Part shown: positions 1 through 9,128 of the stretch, piece after piece
How the letters are laid out: each line of letters starts with the position of its first letter
Position numbering within the stretch: position 1 is the stretch's first letter
NCBI GenBank assembly: GCA_004553595.1
Contig: SFKZ01000002.1
Span: forward strand, 124,001-188,000
From: Methanobrevibacter ruminantium
Lineage (GTDB): Archaea; Methanobacteriota; Methanobacteria; Methanobacteriales; Methanobacteriaceae
DNA: 64,000 nt
Direction: 5' to 3'
The notes under the pieces: generated by a model
Seen by the model: only the letters and a program-made list of their open reading frames with translations
Databases searched by the model: none
What the model was told of the DNA's origin: nothing
Program-made: the position numbers and the translations under genes

Positions 1-973
1 CTTCACCAGACATGTTTTCCACCATATCCATGGATCCCTCAAGGTCTTCGCTTCTAATCAGATTATCCAAAACCAATAGCTTTTCAATAGCTCCCAAATC
101 TATAGCATCTTTAACTTGCTTTTTACCGTAAACAACTAAATTGGAAGACTTTGCTATCTCCTGAAGGATTTCATTAATTGCTGCAATTTCAAAGGCAACC
201 CTATTTTCAGCTGCCAATTTCTCAACGGTTCCCTTCTTAAGAACCTCATTAATACCCACTCTGCCACCGGAACCGGTTGCTTCGACTATGGACTTTTTAG
301 CCAAATCCTTATGCTTCAACTCAAGATACTTTAAGAAATCATTCTTATAAAATCCAGGACCTGCCAAAACTATTGTCTGAATATTGTCAAACTTGAGAAT
401 ATAATCCACAATCTTTTGATAGAATTTCTCAATATTCTTTGCACGGTTTTTGTCAATTATCCTTTTTCCAGAAACATTTCCCATAACCGGACCATAATAT
501 TCAATTCCGAATTGCCTCATCAAACCGAAGTCTGCAACATCATCTTCCAATACAACAATGATTGCAGAGAGTTTCTTGGAAGCTTCAATAGCTTGGCTGA
601 TTCTCTTCAATGCATAGCCGGACCAATGTTCCTTGAATATTTTAATTGGAGTGTTCAATTTGGCTTCAATTGTATGGTGAGATCCGAGAGGAATCAAGTC
701 TTCAGGACCTTTAATGATTGAACCGATTATCCTAAGCTTTCCAGTGAATATGTGAAAACTTACATCCTCCACTGAAACACCTAAAGTAAAGGTCTTCTTA
801 ACCCCCCTATCACTTCTTAACTTATCCCCAGTATTGTCTTGAATCCTTCTTGTTGTCTTAGAGTATACAGTATCTCCCTCAGCGATTATGTGAGACAGAT
901 GCCATAAGTCATCTAAAGTTTCAGGAAGAAGTTCAATAATTCCTTTCTTTCTATCTTGATAAGTTATTTTCAT
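1..973 (-). CDS. pelA: mRNA surveillance protein pelota (partial, C-terminus outside window)
   Basis: Archaeal Dom34/pelota homologue, which works with aEF1A-like GTPase to recognise stalled ribosomes and promote subunit dissociation. The reverse strand reads as one open frame from an ATG at 973 to the window edge, about 324 residues of the roughly 350 usual for the family. The N-terminus (MKITYQDRKKGIIELLPET, then DDLWHLSHII) is the Sm-like pelota domain. The central and C-terminal parts match the eRF1-like domains 2 and 3, with the conserved VLAGPGFYKNDF segment. A GAGGT ribosome site sits 6 nt before the ATG. The gene is divergent from tyrA. The first domain lacks the NIKS and GGQ motifs of release factor aRF1, so pelota is the preferred call. 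Confidence 0.93.
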   Translation of the reverse strand, partial: MKITYQDRKKGIIELLPETLDDLWHLSHIIAEGDTVYSKTTRRIQDNTGDKLRSDRGVKKTFTLGVSVEDVSFHIFTGKLRIIGSIIKGPEDLIPLGSHHTIEAKLNTPIKIFKEHWSGYALKRISQAIEASKKLSAIIVVLEDDVADFGLMRQFGIEYYGPVMGNVSGKRIIDKNRAKNIEKFYQKIVDYILKFDNIQTIVLAGPGFYKNDFLKYLELKHKDLAKKSIVEATGSGGRVGINEVLKKGTVEKLAAENRVAFEIAAINEILQEIAKSSNLVVYGKKQVKDAIDLGAIEKLLVLDNLIRSEDLEGSMDMVENMSGE

Positions 974-1146
974 GAATAAACCTCAATTAAACCATACAAA
1001 AATTATAAATTTCTTAAAAATTCTCATTAAAATTAATCAAAAATTATAAAAAACTCAATAGTTATATAATTATTATAACAATATAAAATATGAATATTGG
1101 TAATATATAAAATTAAGTAATTTTGAAAAATAATTATCAAAATAAA

Positions 1147-1181
1147 TTTATCAAATAAGTTTATCAAATAAGTTTATCAAA
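1147..1181. repeat. 13-bp tandem repeat upstream of tyrA
   Basis: About 2.7 head-to-tail copies of TTTATCAAATAAG lie in the divergent spacer between pelA and tyrA. No function is evident; it may be replication slippage in AT-rich DNA. Confidence 0.6.
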
Positions 1182-1236
1182 ATCAATGAAAATTATTTTT
1201 ATCAATTTCTAAAACAAAACTAATAGAGCTAATAAA

Positions 1237-2544
1237 ATGAAAATTGGAATTATTGGAGGAACACGAGGTTTAGGAAGAACCATTGCATGGTATATGAAAG
1301 ACTTTGACTTCGATGTTACAATTACAGGAAGAGATTCCATTGTCGGAAAGCAAGTCAGTGAGGAACTTGGAATAAAATATAGCGACAACAATAAGAAGAT
1401 TGTTCAAGATAGCGATATCGTGATTATTTCCGTTCCTATTTCAAGCACTGAAGCAGTTATAGAAGAATTAGGACCATTTATGAAAGAAGGTTCATTGATG
1501 ATTGATGTTACTTCAGTGAAAGAGGGCCCTAGCCGCAAAATGAAGGAATGCATTGGAGAAGGAGTTGAATTCATCCCTACTCACCCAGTCTTTGGTCCAA
1601 GAACAACAGACTTGAAAGGGCAAATCATAGTGCTTACACCAATTGAAAAGGGAAATTGGTACCCTAAAGTCTACAAGTTCCTTGAAGACAAGGGAATGAG
1701 GATAGTGGAAACAAGTCCGGAGCATCACGATGACATGATGGGAATTGTACAGGTCTTGACTCACTTTTCATACATCTCTACAGCTTCAGCTATTGAAAAA
1801 CTTCAAATTGACATTAAGGACACTGAAAACTATGAAAGTCCAATTTACAATCTAATGATTGATACAATAGCGAGGATAGTATCTCAAAATCCATATCTTA
1901 CTTACTCAATCCAACATGAAAACAAGCGTGGAGAAAAGATCAGACAAGCTCTTTTTGATTCCATAAGCGAATTGAAAGAAGCATTGACAAATGAGGACGA
2001 AGATGAGTTTGTTGAAATCGCTCTTAGGGCAACAAAGCATATGGGAGACATCCAAGCGGCTTTAGGTAGAAGTGACAAGGCAATAAATGCCCTTACCCAG
2101 GAATATAATGTATTAATGCAATCCATTGGACAGGAAGTAGGGCTTAAGCATATTTATTCAGATAAAATCCATGTTGGAAAAATCAAGGAACTTGATTTGG
2201 ATTTCGTCTATTTGGAAGATGAAAACGGGAAGGTTAAAAAGCTAAAGGTTTCCAATGCTAAAATGCTGGATGAAGAGGAACTGTTCAATTGGAAAGTCAA
2301 GAATCAGAAAATACACACAAGAGACCTTAGCGCACTCTTCAGGAGAAAATCAAATCCTCACATCATCAAAGACGCTTTAAAAAGAATTGATGATGTTGTC
2401 GATGTGGAAATAATTGACATTTACAAAGGCGGACCTATAAAAGAAGATGAAATCAGTTACACCTTTTCAATCCAATCATTAAGCAAAGAGTCTCTTGAAG
2501 AATGTGAAAAACTAATTAAAGGATTCGGTGGAATTACAAGATAA
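1237..2544 (+). CDS. tyrA: prephenate dehydrogenase with C-terminal extension
   Basis: NAD(P)-dependent oxidative decarboxylation of prephenate to 4-hydroxyphenylpyruvate in tyrosine synthesis. The N-terminal Rossmann fold starts at residue 1 with IGIIGGTRGLGR and continues with SVPISSTEAVIEEL and a DVTSVKEG segment. The TyrA signature THPVFGPRT follows near residue 110, and the alpha-helical dimerisation domain runs to about residue 280. The protein is 435 residues, against about 280 for a minimal TyrA. The extra 150 residues end in a beta-alpha-beta-like stretch (about 360-435) that could be an ACT or ferredoxin-fold regulatory module. The start is the only good ATG before the Rossmann glycine motif; its ribosome site is weak. 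It stands as a single gene divergent from pelA. Confidence 0.9.
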   Translation: MKIGIIGGTRGLGRTIAWYMKDFDFDVTITGRDSIVGKQVSEELGIKYSDNNKKIVQDSDIVIISVPISSTEAVIEELGPFMKEGSLMIDVTSVKEGPSRKMKECIGEGVEFIPTHPVFGPRTTDLKGQIIVLTPIEKGNWYPKVYKFLEDKGMRIVETSPEHHDDMMGIVQVLTHFSYISTASAIEKLQIDIKDTENYESPIYNLMIDTIARIVSQNPYLTYSIQHENKRGEKIRQALFDSISELKEALTNEDEDEFVEIALRATKHMGDIQAALGRSDKAINALTQEYNVLMQSIGQEVGLKHIYSDKIHVGKIKELDLDFVYLEDENGKVKKLKVSNAKMLDEEELFNWKVKNQKIHTRDLSALFRRKSNPHIIKDALKRIDDVVDVEIIDIYKGGPIKEDEISYTFSIQSLSKESLEECEKLIKGFGGITR

Positions 2545-2636
2545 AATTGATTTTATTCATTAATTTATTCATAGAATTAACAATAAATTTAAAAGAAAAG
2601 AAGATTTGATGAAATGAATTAAACTGAGGTTAAACC

Positions 2637-4208
2637 ATGAAAATGATTAAGCAAACATTGGGTTTGAATGTAGATGATTCAAAATATTACATCAAACTGA
2701 TTATAGAAGCAATTTTAATAGGTTTATTCTCCGGATTAGTTGTATCATTATACAGATTCGGATTGGACAATAGCGAAAATATCCTATTTTCCACCTTAAA
2801 ATACATTCAAGGAGACTTCCTTTTAACAGTTGCATGGTTTGCAATACTTGCACTTATGGGATTCATCACTGCACTCTTAATGAAATGGGATCCAGACAGT
2901 TTAGGAAGTGGAATCCCTATAGTTATGGGTGAAGTTAAGGGATACTTTGATGTATGCTGGTGGAAGACATTGATTGCCAAGTTTCTTGGAGGAACCCTTA
3001 CAGCACTCGGAGGACTTTCCTTAGGAAGGGAAGGGCCATCTGTACAATTGGGAGCAATGGCTGCAAAAGGTGTTTCAAAATACCTTCCAAACAGCAAGAC
3101 TGATGAAAAGCGTCTTTTGGTATGCGGAAGTGGAGCGGGGCTTGCAGCTACATTCAGTGCCCCTCTTGCAGGATTCATATTCACCTTAGAGGAAATCAAT
3201 AAGGGATTTGACAGGTCCATCGTTATTGTAGGATTGGTTTCAGTTGTTGTAGCGGACTTGGTATCAAAAATATTCTTTGGACAAAGCCCAATATTTCCGT
3301 TCACATCATTGAATCTTCCTTTAAAATATTTCTACCTATTGATTATTTTAGGAATCATTGTTGGAATCTTAGGCTACATTTACAATGTAGGAATGATTAA
3401 GGCTTCTGAAATGTGGGAGAAATTGAGTTTCCTCCCATTGGAAATGAAATACATCATCGTATTCCTCATAACAGGAGCAGTTGGTTTGGTCTTACCTAAT
3501 GTTCTTGGTGGAGGATACTCCATGATGCATTTGATAGAATATACTTTGCCTCCATTGTCAATACTTATTGTTCTTTTGATTGGAAAATACCTTCTTTTGA
3601 TTTTCTGTTTCGGTTCAAGTGCACCTGGAGGAATATTCTATCCAGTTCTTGTTATTGGAGCATATATCGGTGCAATATTCAGTGCAATTGTCATTCCAAT
3701 TTTTGGATTGGACCCAATGATTTCATATAAGTTCATCATGATTTCAATGGCTGCAATGTTTGCAAGTTCCGTTAGGACCCCTATAACCGCAGTTGTATTG
3801 ATTGCGGAGATGACTGGAGTCACAAACTCACTTGTTGCAATGATTGTAGTGACAATACTTGCATATATTATTCCAACAATTCTTGGAAATGATCCAATCT
3901 ATGAAACATTGCTTATGAGACTCTTGAAGAAGAATAAGGGAATTGACTTTGATAAGACAAAAAGCGTCTTGGAAGAGTATGTTGTTCCGATGGACTGTGC
4001 ATTGATAGGAACAAAAATATGGGAACTTCCCATTCCTAAATCCGCTATGGTCGTATCTGTTGTAAGAAGCGGAAACACCTTGATTCCAGATGAGGATTTG
4101 GAATTAAAATATGCGGATGAATTGTTCATCATTATGAATCAGAACACATACCCTGACGATAACCAGAAAATAGAATCCTTGATTTACAACAATTGGAAAG
4201 AGGAATAA
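2637..4208 (+). CDS. ClC-family chloride channel/transporter with C-terminal RCK_C-like domain
   Basis: Polytopic membrane protein moving chloride or another anion. The three ClC selectivity-filter motifs are present in order: GSGIP near residue 97, GREGP near residue 138 (its glutamate is the gating glutamate of H+/Cl- exchangers) and GSSAPGGIFYP near residue 330. Many hydrophobic segments fill residues 20-430. The last 75 residues are soluble and end with a TrkA_C/RCK_C-like beta segment (MVVSVVRSGNTLIPDEDLEL), a regulatory module often fused to prokaryotic ClCs. A TGAGGT ribosome site lies just upstream of the first ATG; an in-frame ATG two codons later is also possible. Presence of the gating glutamate suggests a coupled exchanger rather than a channel. 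Confidence 0.92.
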   Translation: MKMIKQTLGLNVDDSKYYIKLIIEAILIGLFSGLVVSLYRFGLDNSENILFSTLKYIQGDFLLTVAWFAILALMGFITALLMKWDPDSLGSGIPIVMGEVKGYFDVCWWKTLIAKFLGGTLTALGGLSLGREGPSVQLGAMAAKGVSKYLPNSKTDEKRLLVCGSGAGLAATFSAPLAGFIFTLEEINKGFDRSIVIVGLVSVVVADLVSKIFFGQSPIFPFTSLNLPLKYFYLLIILGIIVGILGYIYNVGMIKASEMWEKLSFLPLEMKYIIVFLITGAVGLVLPNVLGGGYSMMHLIEYTLPPLSILIVLLIGKYLLLIFCFGSSAPGGIFYPVLVIGAYIGAIFSAIVIPIFGLDPMISYKFIMISMAAMFASSVRTPITAVVLIAEMTGVTNSLVAMIVVTILAYIIPTILGNDPIYETLLMRLLKKNKGIDFDKTKSVLEEYVVPMDCALIGTKIWELPIPKSAMVVSVVRSGNTLIPDEDLELKYADELFIIMNQNTYPDDNQKIESLIYNNWKEE

Positions 4209-4260
4209 CTCTTATTTATTATAATTAGAAGAAAAGAAAAAAAGTAAAATGGTGACTAAC

Positions 4261-4599
4261 ATGAGAATAGCTGTTGCTTCAACTAATGGAGAAAATGTAG
4301 ATTTGCACTTTGGAAAAGCAAAATCATTATATGTTTATGAATATGATGAGAAAGCAGATGAATTCAACTTTATAGAGCAAAGAAATATTGAAATTGAAGC
4401 AGATATGAAACATCAAAATCCGAAAATCATTGAAGCCATCAAAGACTGTGAAGTGGCAATATGCGAACAGTTCGGACCTAAAGCAGCAATCTATGCAGAA
4501 GATGCTGGTTTAAAATTGGTAAAGGATGAAGGAACTGTTGAAGAGGTTTTAAGAAAATACATAGACCATATTAATTTCATGAAAAACATTAAAATCTAA
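4261..4599 (+). CDS. NifX/NifB-C-terminal-like (dinitrogenase Fe-Mo cofactor binding fold) protein
   Basis: Small soluble protein (112 residues) of the family that binds iron-molybdenum cofactor or iron-sulfur clusters and is common in methanogens without a direct link to nitrogen fixation. The diagnostic N-terminus is MRIAVASTNGENVDLHFGKA; the later CEVAICEQFGPKA segment fits the same fold. An ATG at 4249 would add four residues, but GGTGA at 4251-4255 is a well-placed ribosome site for the ATG at 4261, so that start is preferred. The gene follows the ClC gene by about 50 nt and precedes the split flavoredoxin by 19 nt, suggesting a small redox-related operon. The exact substrate is unknown. 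Confidence 0.82.
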   Translation: MRIAVASTNGENVDLHFGKAKSLYVYEYDEKADEFNFIEQRNIEIEADMKHQNPKIIEAIKDCEVAICEQFGPKAAIYAEDAGLKLVKDEGTVEEVLRKYIDHINFMKNIKI

Positions 4600-4618
4600 A
4601 ACTTTACATGGGTTAAAA

Positions 4619-5208
4619 ATGTCAGGAAAAGTCAATTTAAAACCAAGAACAATGATGTATCCCTCTCCTGCAGTAATAGCTTCCGCTTATGACGAATATG
4701 GGAAAGCTGATGCATGTACACTTGCATTTGCTGCAATGTGCAGCCATCAACCTCCGGCAGTGATGATTGCAATCAATTCAACTGCTAAACGAAAAACACT
4801 TAAAAGCATATTGGAAAGAGAAGAGTTTGTTTTAGGTTTTCCAACAGTAGATCAAGTTGCAGAGACAGATTATATTGGAATGGCATCAGGATACGATGTG
4901 GATAAACTTGAAAAGGTAGGTTTCACCACTACCAAAGCTAAAGAAGTCAATGCACCAATCATAAATGAAATGAAATGAAAGTATCAGTTGAATGTAAAGT
5001 CATGAATATTGTTGAAGTGGGCAGTCATACTCAAATAACTGGAGAAATTGTAAACATTCAAGCAGATGAAGACGTAATAGGAGAAAAAGGAAAAGTAGAT
5101 TTGAAATTGCTTAATCCAATAGTTTATGATGATGTTTTATATGACTATCTTGAAGTTGGAGAGAAAATAGCTGATGCATTCAATGTAGGAGTTAAGTTTA
5201 GAAAATAA
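4619..5208 (+). pseudogene. flavin reductase-like (flavoredoxin family) gene split by a pentanucleotide repeat
   Basis: Two overlapping ORFs encode the two halves of one FMN-binding split-barrel flavin reductase. 4619-4978 carries the N-terminal half (SPAVIASAYDEYGKADACTL, then MCSHQPPAVMIAIN). 4975-5208 carries the C-terminal half (SVECKVMNIVEVGSHTQI, then DVLYDYLEVGEKIADAFNVG). They meet at three tandem copies of ATGAA (4965-4979). Removing one copy gives a continuous frame through INEMKVSVECK and a protein of about 195 residues, the normal length for this family. As written, the stop of the first ORF and start of the second overlap as ATGA, so coupled translation of two halves is conceivable. 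It may be a slippage mutation, a switch or an assembly error. The gene is co-directional with the NifX-like gene. Confidence 0.8.
4965..4979 (+). repeat. (ATGAA)x3 slippage-prone tandem repeat inside flavoredoxin gene
   Basis: Three perfect pentanucleotide copies at the point where the reading frame breaks. Two copies would be in frame, three are not. Confidence 0.9.
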
Positions 5209-5305
5209 ATTAAGAGAAAAAATTAAAAAATAAAAAATAAAAATAGAGATTAAAAATAGAAATTTAAATTCTGATTAAAAAAAATAAAAATTAAAGATTA
5301 AAGAA

Positions 5306-6748
5306 CTATTTTTCAGCCCCTTGAAGAGCAATAGGAACATAATCCTTAAACCGTTCATCATCCAACAAGTCTGTATTTTCCAAAAGATACTTGCTTGTTA
5401 TCTTATTGAGTTTAAACAATTTTATTTGGCTATCGATATAACCTTCTTCTTTAATCAATCTAATGAGACCCTTTCCATATGTCAAGGAAGGATCTACAAT
5501 CCTTTGCCTCATTGAATCAATAAGTGAACGACTGCCAATTCCTAATGTTCTGCACATATCATCAATTTCATCAAGAATTCTCAATCCCCACTCTTCCAAA
5601 CTGATTTCCTCACCATCTTTAAGCAATTTCATATTATAATCATATGCAGATTCAGCAGTCATTTCCTCATTGTAAAGAGCTTCCTCTTGCCAATTTTCAT
5701 AATCTGACTCTTCAGCAATCAATGTATAAATTAGGAATAAATGGAGAAAATCCATATCTTTTTTTGTCAATCCACATTTATAAAATGGATTGATGTCTAA
5801 AGTTCTGACCTCAAGATACTTGATTCCATCATTTTTCAAGGACAAAAGGACATCACTTGGGTCTTTAGGCTTTAATCTGATTTGAGTATATAACTCCTTA
5901 GCTTGGGATAAATGGCCTTCATCAATGAAAGACTGAACATCCCTAGCAAATTCATCTACAGAATTGTAACTAGGATATAAATGCTCTAAATTCTTATACC
6001 CACATGATGCATTCCTAAATGAAGGACCTCTTTCACTATAAACTCCCCCACGATTATCGCTATTTTCCATCAATTTCGTACATTCTGGAGTGAAGGTATT
6101 GTGAGCTGCAACAGAACATCCTGTAAGGTAAATTATAAGCCAAACATAACGAAGGTAATTTCTTGATATCTTTAAATAAAGCCTATTCTTAAATTCCTTA
6201 TAGGAAATCCTTGAATCCTCATCACTCTCAATCTCACTAATATCCAAATTCTCATATAATTTTTCTATCAGTTCTTCCTTAAATGAAAAGTTAAAATGAA
6301 TGCCTGAAATCAATTGCTTTCTAAGACCATATTTTTTAGCCAATCCTTTTCTATATTCCATTGACTCTTCTGCTAATTCTCTGCCTTTATATTTTGCAAT
6401 TGGAATTTCACTTGAATCCGGAAGGATGCAAGGCAATGACTGGAACCATAAGAACTCATCATCATCCAAAGAGCTGTTGACCAAATCTGACATGAATGAG
6501 AAGAATGAAAAGGCTTCATCGATTGTATCAAATGTTGGAGTGATGATCTCTATTTGGCTTTCTGAGAAATCTGTTGTTATGTAAGGATTTGATAATTTGT
6601 TTCCAAATATTTCAGAGTGTGGACTAAGTGAGAGCTCTCCATTTTCACGAACTCTTAATCCTTCCCACTCTATACCAAAAGAGCCTTGTTTTAAGTCCTC
6701 TGAACTTGCATTCTTATGCAATTGAGATAAATTGAATATCCTATCCAT
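5306..6748 (-). CDS. gshA: glutamate-cysteine ligase, GshA (class I) type
   Basis: Predicted to join glutamate and cysteine through the gamma carboxylate with ATP. The N-terminus tracks bacterial GshA closely: FGIEWEGLRV near residue 24, ITTDFSESQIEIITP near 58, SLPCILPDSSEIPIAKY near 105 and LISGIHFNFSF near 147, all expected around the ATP and glutamate sites. At 480 residues it is close to the GshA core and lacks any fused glutathione synthetase domain. A GGTGTGAT ribosome site precedes the ATG. The gene lies 18 nt downstream of the second GCS-like gene and is clearly its operon partner. No gshB was seen in the window, so gamma-glutamylcysteine rather than glutathione could be the end product. 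Acquisition from bacteria is plausible. Confidence 0.85.
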   Translation of the reverse strand: MDRIFNLSQLHKNASSEDLKQGSFGIEWEGLRVRENGELSLSPHSEIFGNKLSNPYITTDFSESQIEIITPTFDTIDEAFSFFSFMSDLVNSSLDDDEFLWFQSLPCILPDSSEIPIAKYKGRELAEESMEYRKGLAKKYGLRKQLISGIHFNFSFKEELIEKLYENLDISEIESDEDSRISYKEFKNRLYLKISRNYLRYVWLIIYLTGCSVAAHNTFTPECTKLMENSDNRGGVYSERGPSFRNASCGYKNLEHLYPSYNSVDEFARDVQSFIDEGHLSQAKELYTQIRLKPKDPSDVLLSLKNDGIKYLEVRTLDINPFYKCGLTKKDMDFLHLFLIYTLIAEESDYENWQEEALYNEEMTAESAYDYNMKLLKDGEEISLEEWGLRILDEIDDMCRTLGIGSRSLIDSMRQRIVDPSLTYGKGLIRLIKEEGYIDSQIKLFKLNKITSKYLLENTDLLDDERFKDYVPIALQGAEK

Positions 6749-6766
6749 TTTATCACACCTTTTATC

Positions 6767-8167
6767 CTATAAATCACCATAATCCTTAATGATTTTTTCT
6801 AAACTTATTCCTTCTTTCAATGAATCCAATATCCTTTTTCCAGGATTTGTTCTCTCATTTACATTTTTGTATAATGATTCTAAAAAGATTTCCTCACCGA
6901 GACCTCTTTCTTTCAATCCATCTTTTGCCAAATCCAAAACATCTCTTGCAAGACCATACAATTCATCCTTATCGATTGAACTTGGAATTTCAGTCCTTAT
7001 TAATAATTTACGAAGCTCTGTACTGTTATAACAATCGTGAAATACCGGAGTGTTAAAAAATAGCTTTTCCAGTTCCTTTGTTTTATGTTTTAAGCCTACA
7101 TGAAAAGCTGCAACAGACATAGAGTCCTTGATAGGTTGAGTACAAACACTTCTATACTCAAGAGTTCCTCTAAAAGTCAAATTAATAAACTTAAATGCTC
7201 TCAAATATTCAATATCATCTAAAGATGGCTTAAACTCAATATCCCTATAAGACCCTTTGCAATAGCATTTCCCTACAATGGAATCAGTGTTGAAATAATC
7301 CTTTAAAGGCATTGAAGGGAAATTAATGTAAATCCCATCTCTCATTACACAGTAAATGTTTAATGATTCAAGATAGGAAACCAATTCATTAATACTTTTA
7401 AATTCAATATCATACATTCCGATATTGTGTGGATTGACTCCATGAGTGCTGTACTCCCATAGGTTATCCCTAAAGCAAACGTAATCCTCATTATCCTCCA
7501 AAAGGACTGAATTGGAAAAGATTAACGCTTTGATTGGCTCCAATTTGGAAAACACATTTATGTTTTCAATCAAATCATCATATGGAACATCCAATTGAAC
7601 CTGAGATGCACTGGAGAACATGCCGTATCCAGGATAATCATGGAAATACATCAATGAATCTGAATAATTGTCTGCTGACTTCAAATGATTATAAAGCATC
7701 AAGTATCGTTCACTTGGAATTGGAATTTCATTATTGTATTTTCTATAAGGGTTTATCCCCATACCGCTTAAGGTGTGGTTATGACTTTCAAACTCTTCCT
7801 TAATGAAGTGGTAATATTCACCAAATCTTTCATTGATGGTGAATAAGTCCTCTTCCTTGCCCATTGCAAATTCAATGTTGTTATATGAACAGTCATAACA
7901 TACAATGTCATCATTTTCACGATTTCTTAAAGCATAGACATTGCCTTCATAATCTATGCCTTCAACTTCAAAAGAATTGAAATGATTCTTAAATGATTCA
8001 GTTACACGATGAACTATGTCAAAGTCCACCTCTTCCTTGTTCAAGTTGATTATTGGAACCTCAATTTCTATCCCAATATACTCTTTTTTAGATTTTTTAG
8101 TAGATTCCAAAAACATCTGACAGATCTTTTCCCTTATCATTTCATCTGTAATCGCATCATCTACCAT
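6767..8167 (-). CDS. GCS2/EgtA-like glutamate-cysteine ligase family protein
   Basis: Second ATP-grasp-like carboxylate-amine ligase of the glutamate-cysteine ligase superfamily, 466 residues. The opening block YIGIEIEVPIINL (about residues 30-42) holds the paired acidic metal ligands of this fold. SGMGINPYRKY and the late TFRGTLEYRSVCTQP block correspond to the GCS2 substrate and metal region. It differs strongly from the adjacent GshA, so it is not a recent duplicate and probably accepts a different amine or acyl partner. GGAGTTGAT precedes the ATG. It is followed after 18 nt by gshA and preceded, on the same strand, by a class II amidotransferase. The substrate cannot be deduced from sequence alone. 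Confidence 0.72.
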   Translation of the reverse strand: MVDDAITDEMIREKICQMFLESTKKSKKEYIGIEIEVPIINLNKEEVDFDIVHRVTESFKNHFNSFEVEGIDYEGNVYALRNRENDDIVCYDCSYNNIEFAMGKEEDLFTINERFGEYYHFIKEEFESHNHTLSGMGINPYRKYNNEIPIPSERYLMLYNHLKSADNYSDSLMYFHDYPGYGMFSSASQVQLDVPYDDLIENINVFSKLEPIKALIFSNSVLLEDNEDYVCFRDNLWEYSTHGVNPHNIGMYDIEFKSINELVSYLESLNIYCVMRDGIYINFPSMPLKDYFNTDSIVGKCYCKGSYRDIEFKPSLDDIEYLRAFKFINLTFRGTLEYRSVCTQPIKDSMSVAAFHVGLKHKTKELEKLFFNTPVFHDCYNSTELRKLLIRTEIPSSIDKDELYGLARDVLDLAKDGLKERGLGEEIFLESLYKNVNERTNPGKRILDSLKEGISLEKIIKDYGDL

Positions 8168-8324
8168 TTAATCAACTCCAATTCCAATTTAATTATCCTT
8201 TAAAAAGGATTAAATTCCATATTTCTAAAAATTCTAAATTTCTTTCCAAGTTTTCTAATAACTCACTAAAACATCTTCAAACATATTCAAGCAATATCTT
8301 AAACTTCAAAGAGCATAATATATA

Positions 8325-9128
8325 TTACCATACATTCTCCTCTTCAACATCACTGCTTAAAGTGCTTGCAAATTTTTCAATGAACATAAGCTGCTCTTCA
8401 GTTTCAACATATTCAAATGAATGAGGTTTTGCCTTAAATAATAATTCTCCATCTGAAAAGGAAATTACAGTATTCAACGGCACTTCCTTCCAATCACTTG
8501 AATCTAAAGCTTGAGTTGAAAAGAAAACGCTGTTTTCAGTTTTCAAATAGCATAAGGAATCCCTATAATTTGTGTGAACATACATCTGTTCCCCATCATA
8601 AACAATTAGATTCAACTTATTGGATAATGCCATAAAGCTTATCAAGTCAGAAACTATATCGAATCTTTCCTTTAAGCTTAAAGGTTCGCCTTTAAATGCC
8701 TCAAACTTGTTTATCAAATCAACAATACCTAGAAGAACTCTTTCAGAATCGGTTTCCCCCTCTTCCTCAGTGCTGTACTTACATAAGTCTGGGCAGTCAA
8801 AAACTGTTCCATTATGAATAAGAGTCCATCTTCTACCTGCATTGTCTTTTTTAACGAAAGGATGGCAATTGTAAAAGTCCTTCACACCAATAGTGCCTAA
8901 ACGAATGTGTGCTAAAACATTTTTAGAAATGATTGGATTCAATAGGATATTTCCTAGCATAACACTGCTTCGAGCTTTTATAGGCTCTTTAAATACACTG
9001 AATTTTTCTGGATCTAAAATAGCCAATCCCCAACCGTGAGGATGCTCTTCACAATGACTATAAAACTCCTTTAGATAATCATTAAGCTCTTCTTCCTTTG
9101 ATGAACTAAATCCAAAGATCTCACACAT
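8325..9128 (-). CDS. class II glutamine amidotransferase (EgtC/Dug3/YafJ-like)
   Basis: N-terminal nucleophile hydrolase with catalytic Cys2 exposed after Met removal (MCEIFGFSS). Family motifs are EHPHGWGLAI near residue 32, VLAHIRLGTIG near 85 and LIHNGTVFDCP near 115. At 267 residues it is a stand-alone glutaminase domain without a synthase partner. Such stand-alone enzymes include EgtC, which removes glutamate from gamma-glutamyl intermediates in ergothioneine synthesis, and yeast Dug3, which cleaves glutathione. A strong GGAGGT ribosome site lies 6 nt before the ATG. Its position 157 nt upstream of two gamma-glutamyl ligases on the same strand supports a role in cleaving or remodelling gamma-glutamyl products. 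Substrate is inference. Confidence 0.85.
   Translation of the reverse strand: MCEIFGFSSSKEEELNDYLKEFYSHCEEHPHGWGLAILDPEKFSVFKEPIKARSSVMLGNILLNPIISKNVLAHIRLGTIGVKDFYNCHPFVKKDNAGRRWTLIHNGTVFDCPDLCKYSTEEEGETDSERVLLGIVDLINKFEAFKGEPLSLKERFDIVSDLISFMALSNKLNLIVYDGEQMYVHTNYRDSLCYLKTENSVFFSTQALDSSDWKEVPLNTVISFSDGELLFKAKPHSFEYVETEEQLMFIEKFASTLSSDVEEENVW

Noticed and set aside
416..721. 101-aa plus-strand ORF in the pelA region
   Set aside because: Lies antisense to the clearly conserved pelota frame, has no ribosome site and no domain.
2807..3304. 165-aa minus ORF inside the ClC gene
   Set aside because: Antisense shadow of a conserved membrane protein frame; Ser/Pro/Thr-rich composition typical of mirror frames.
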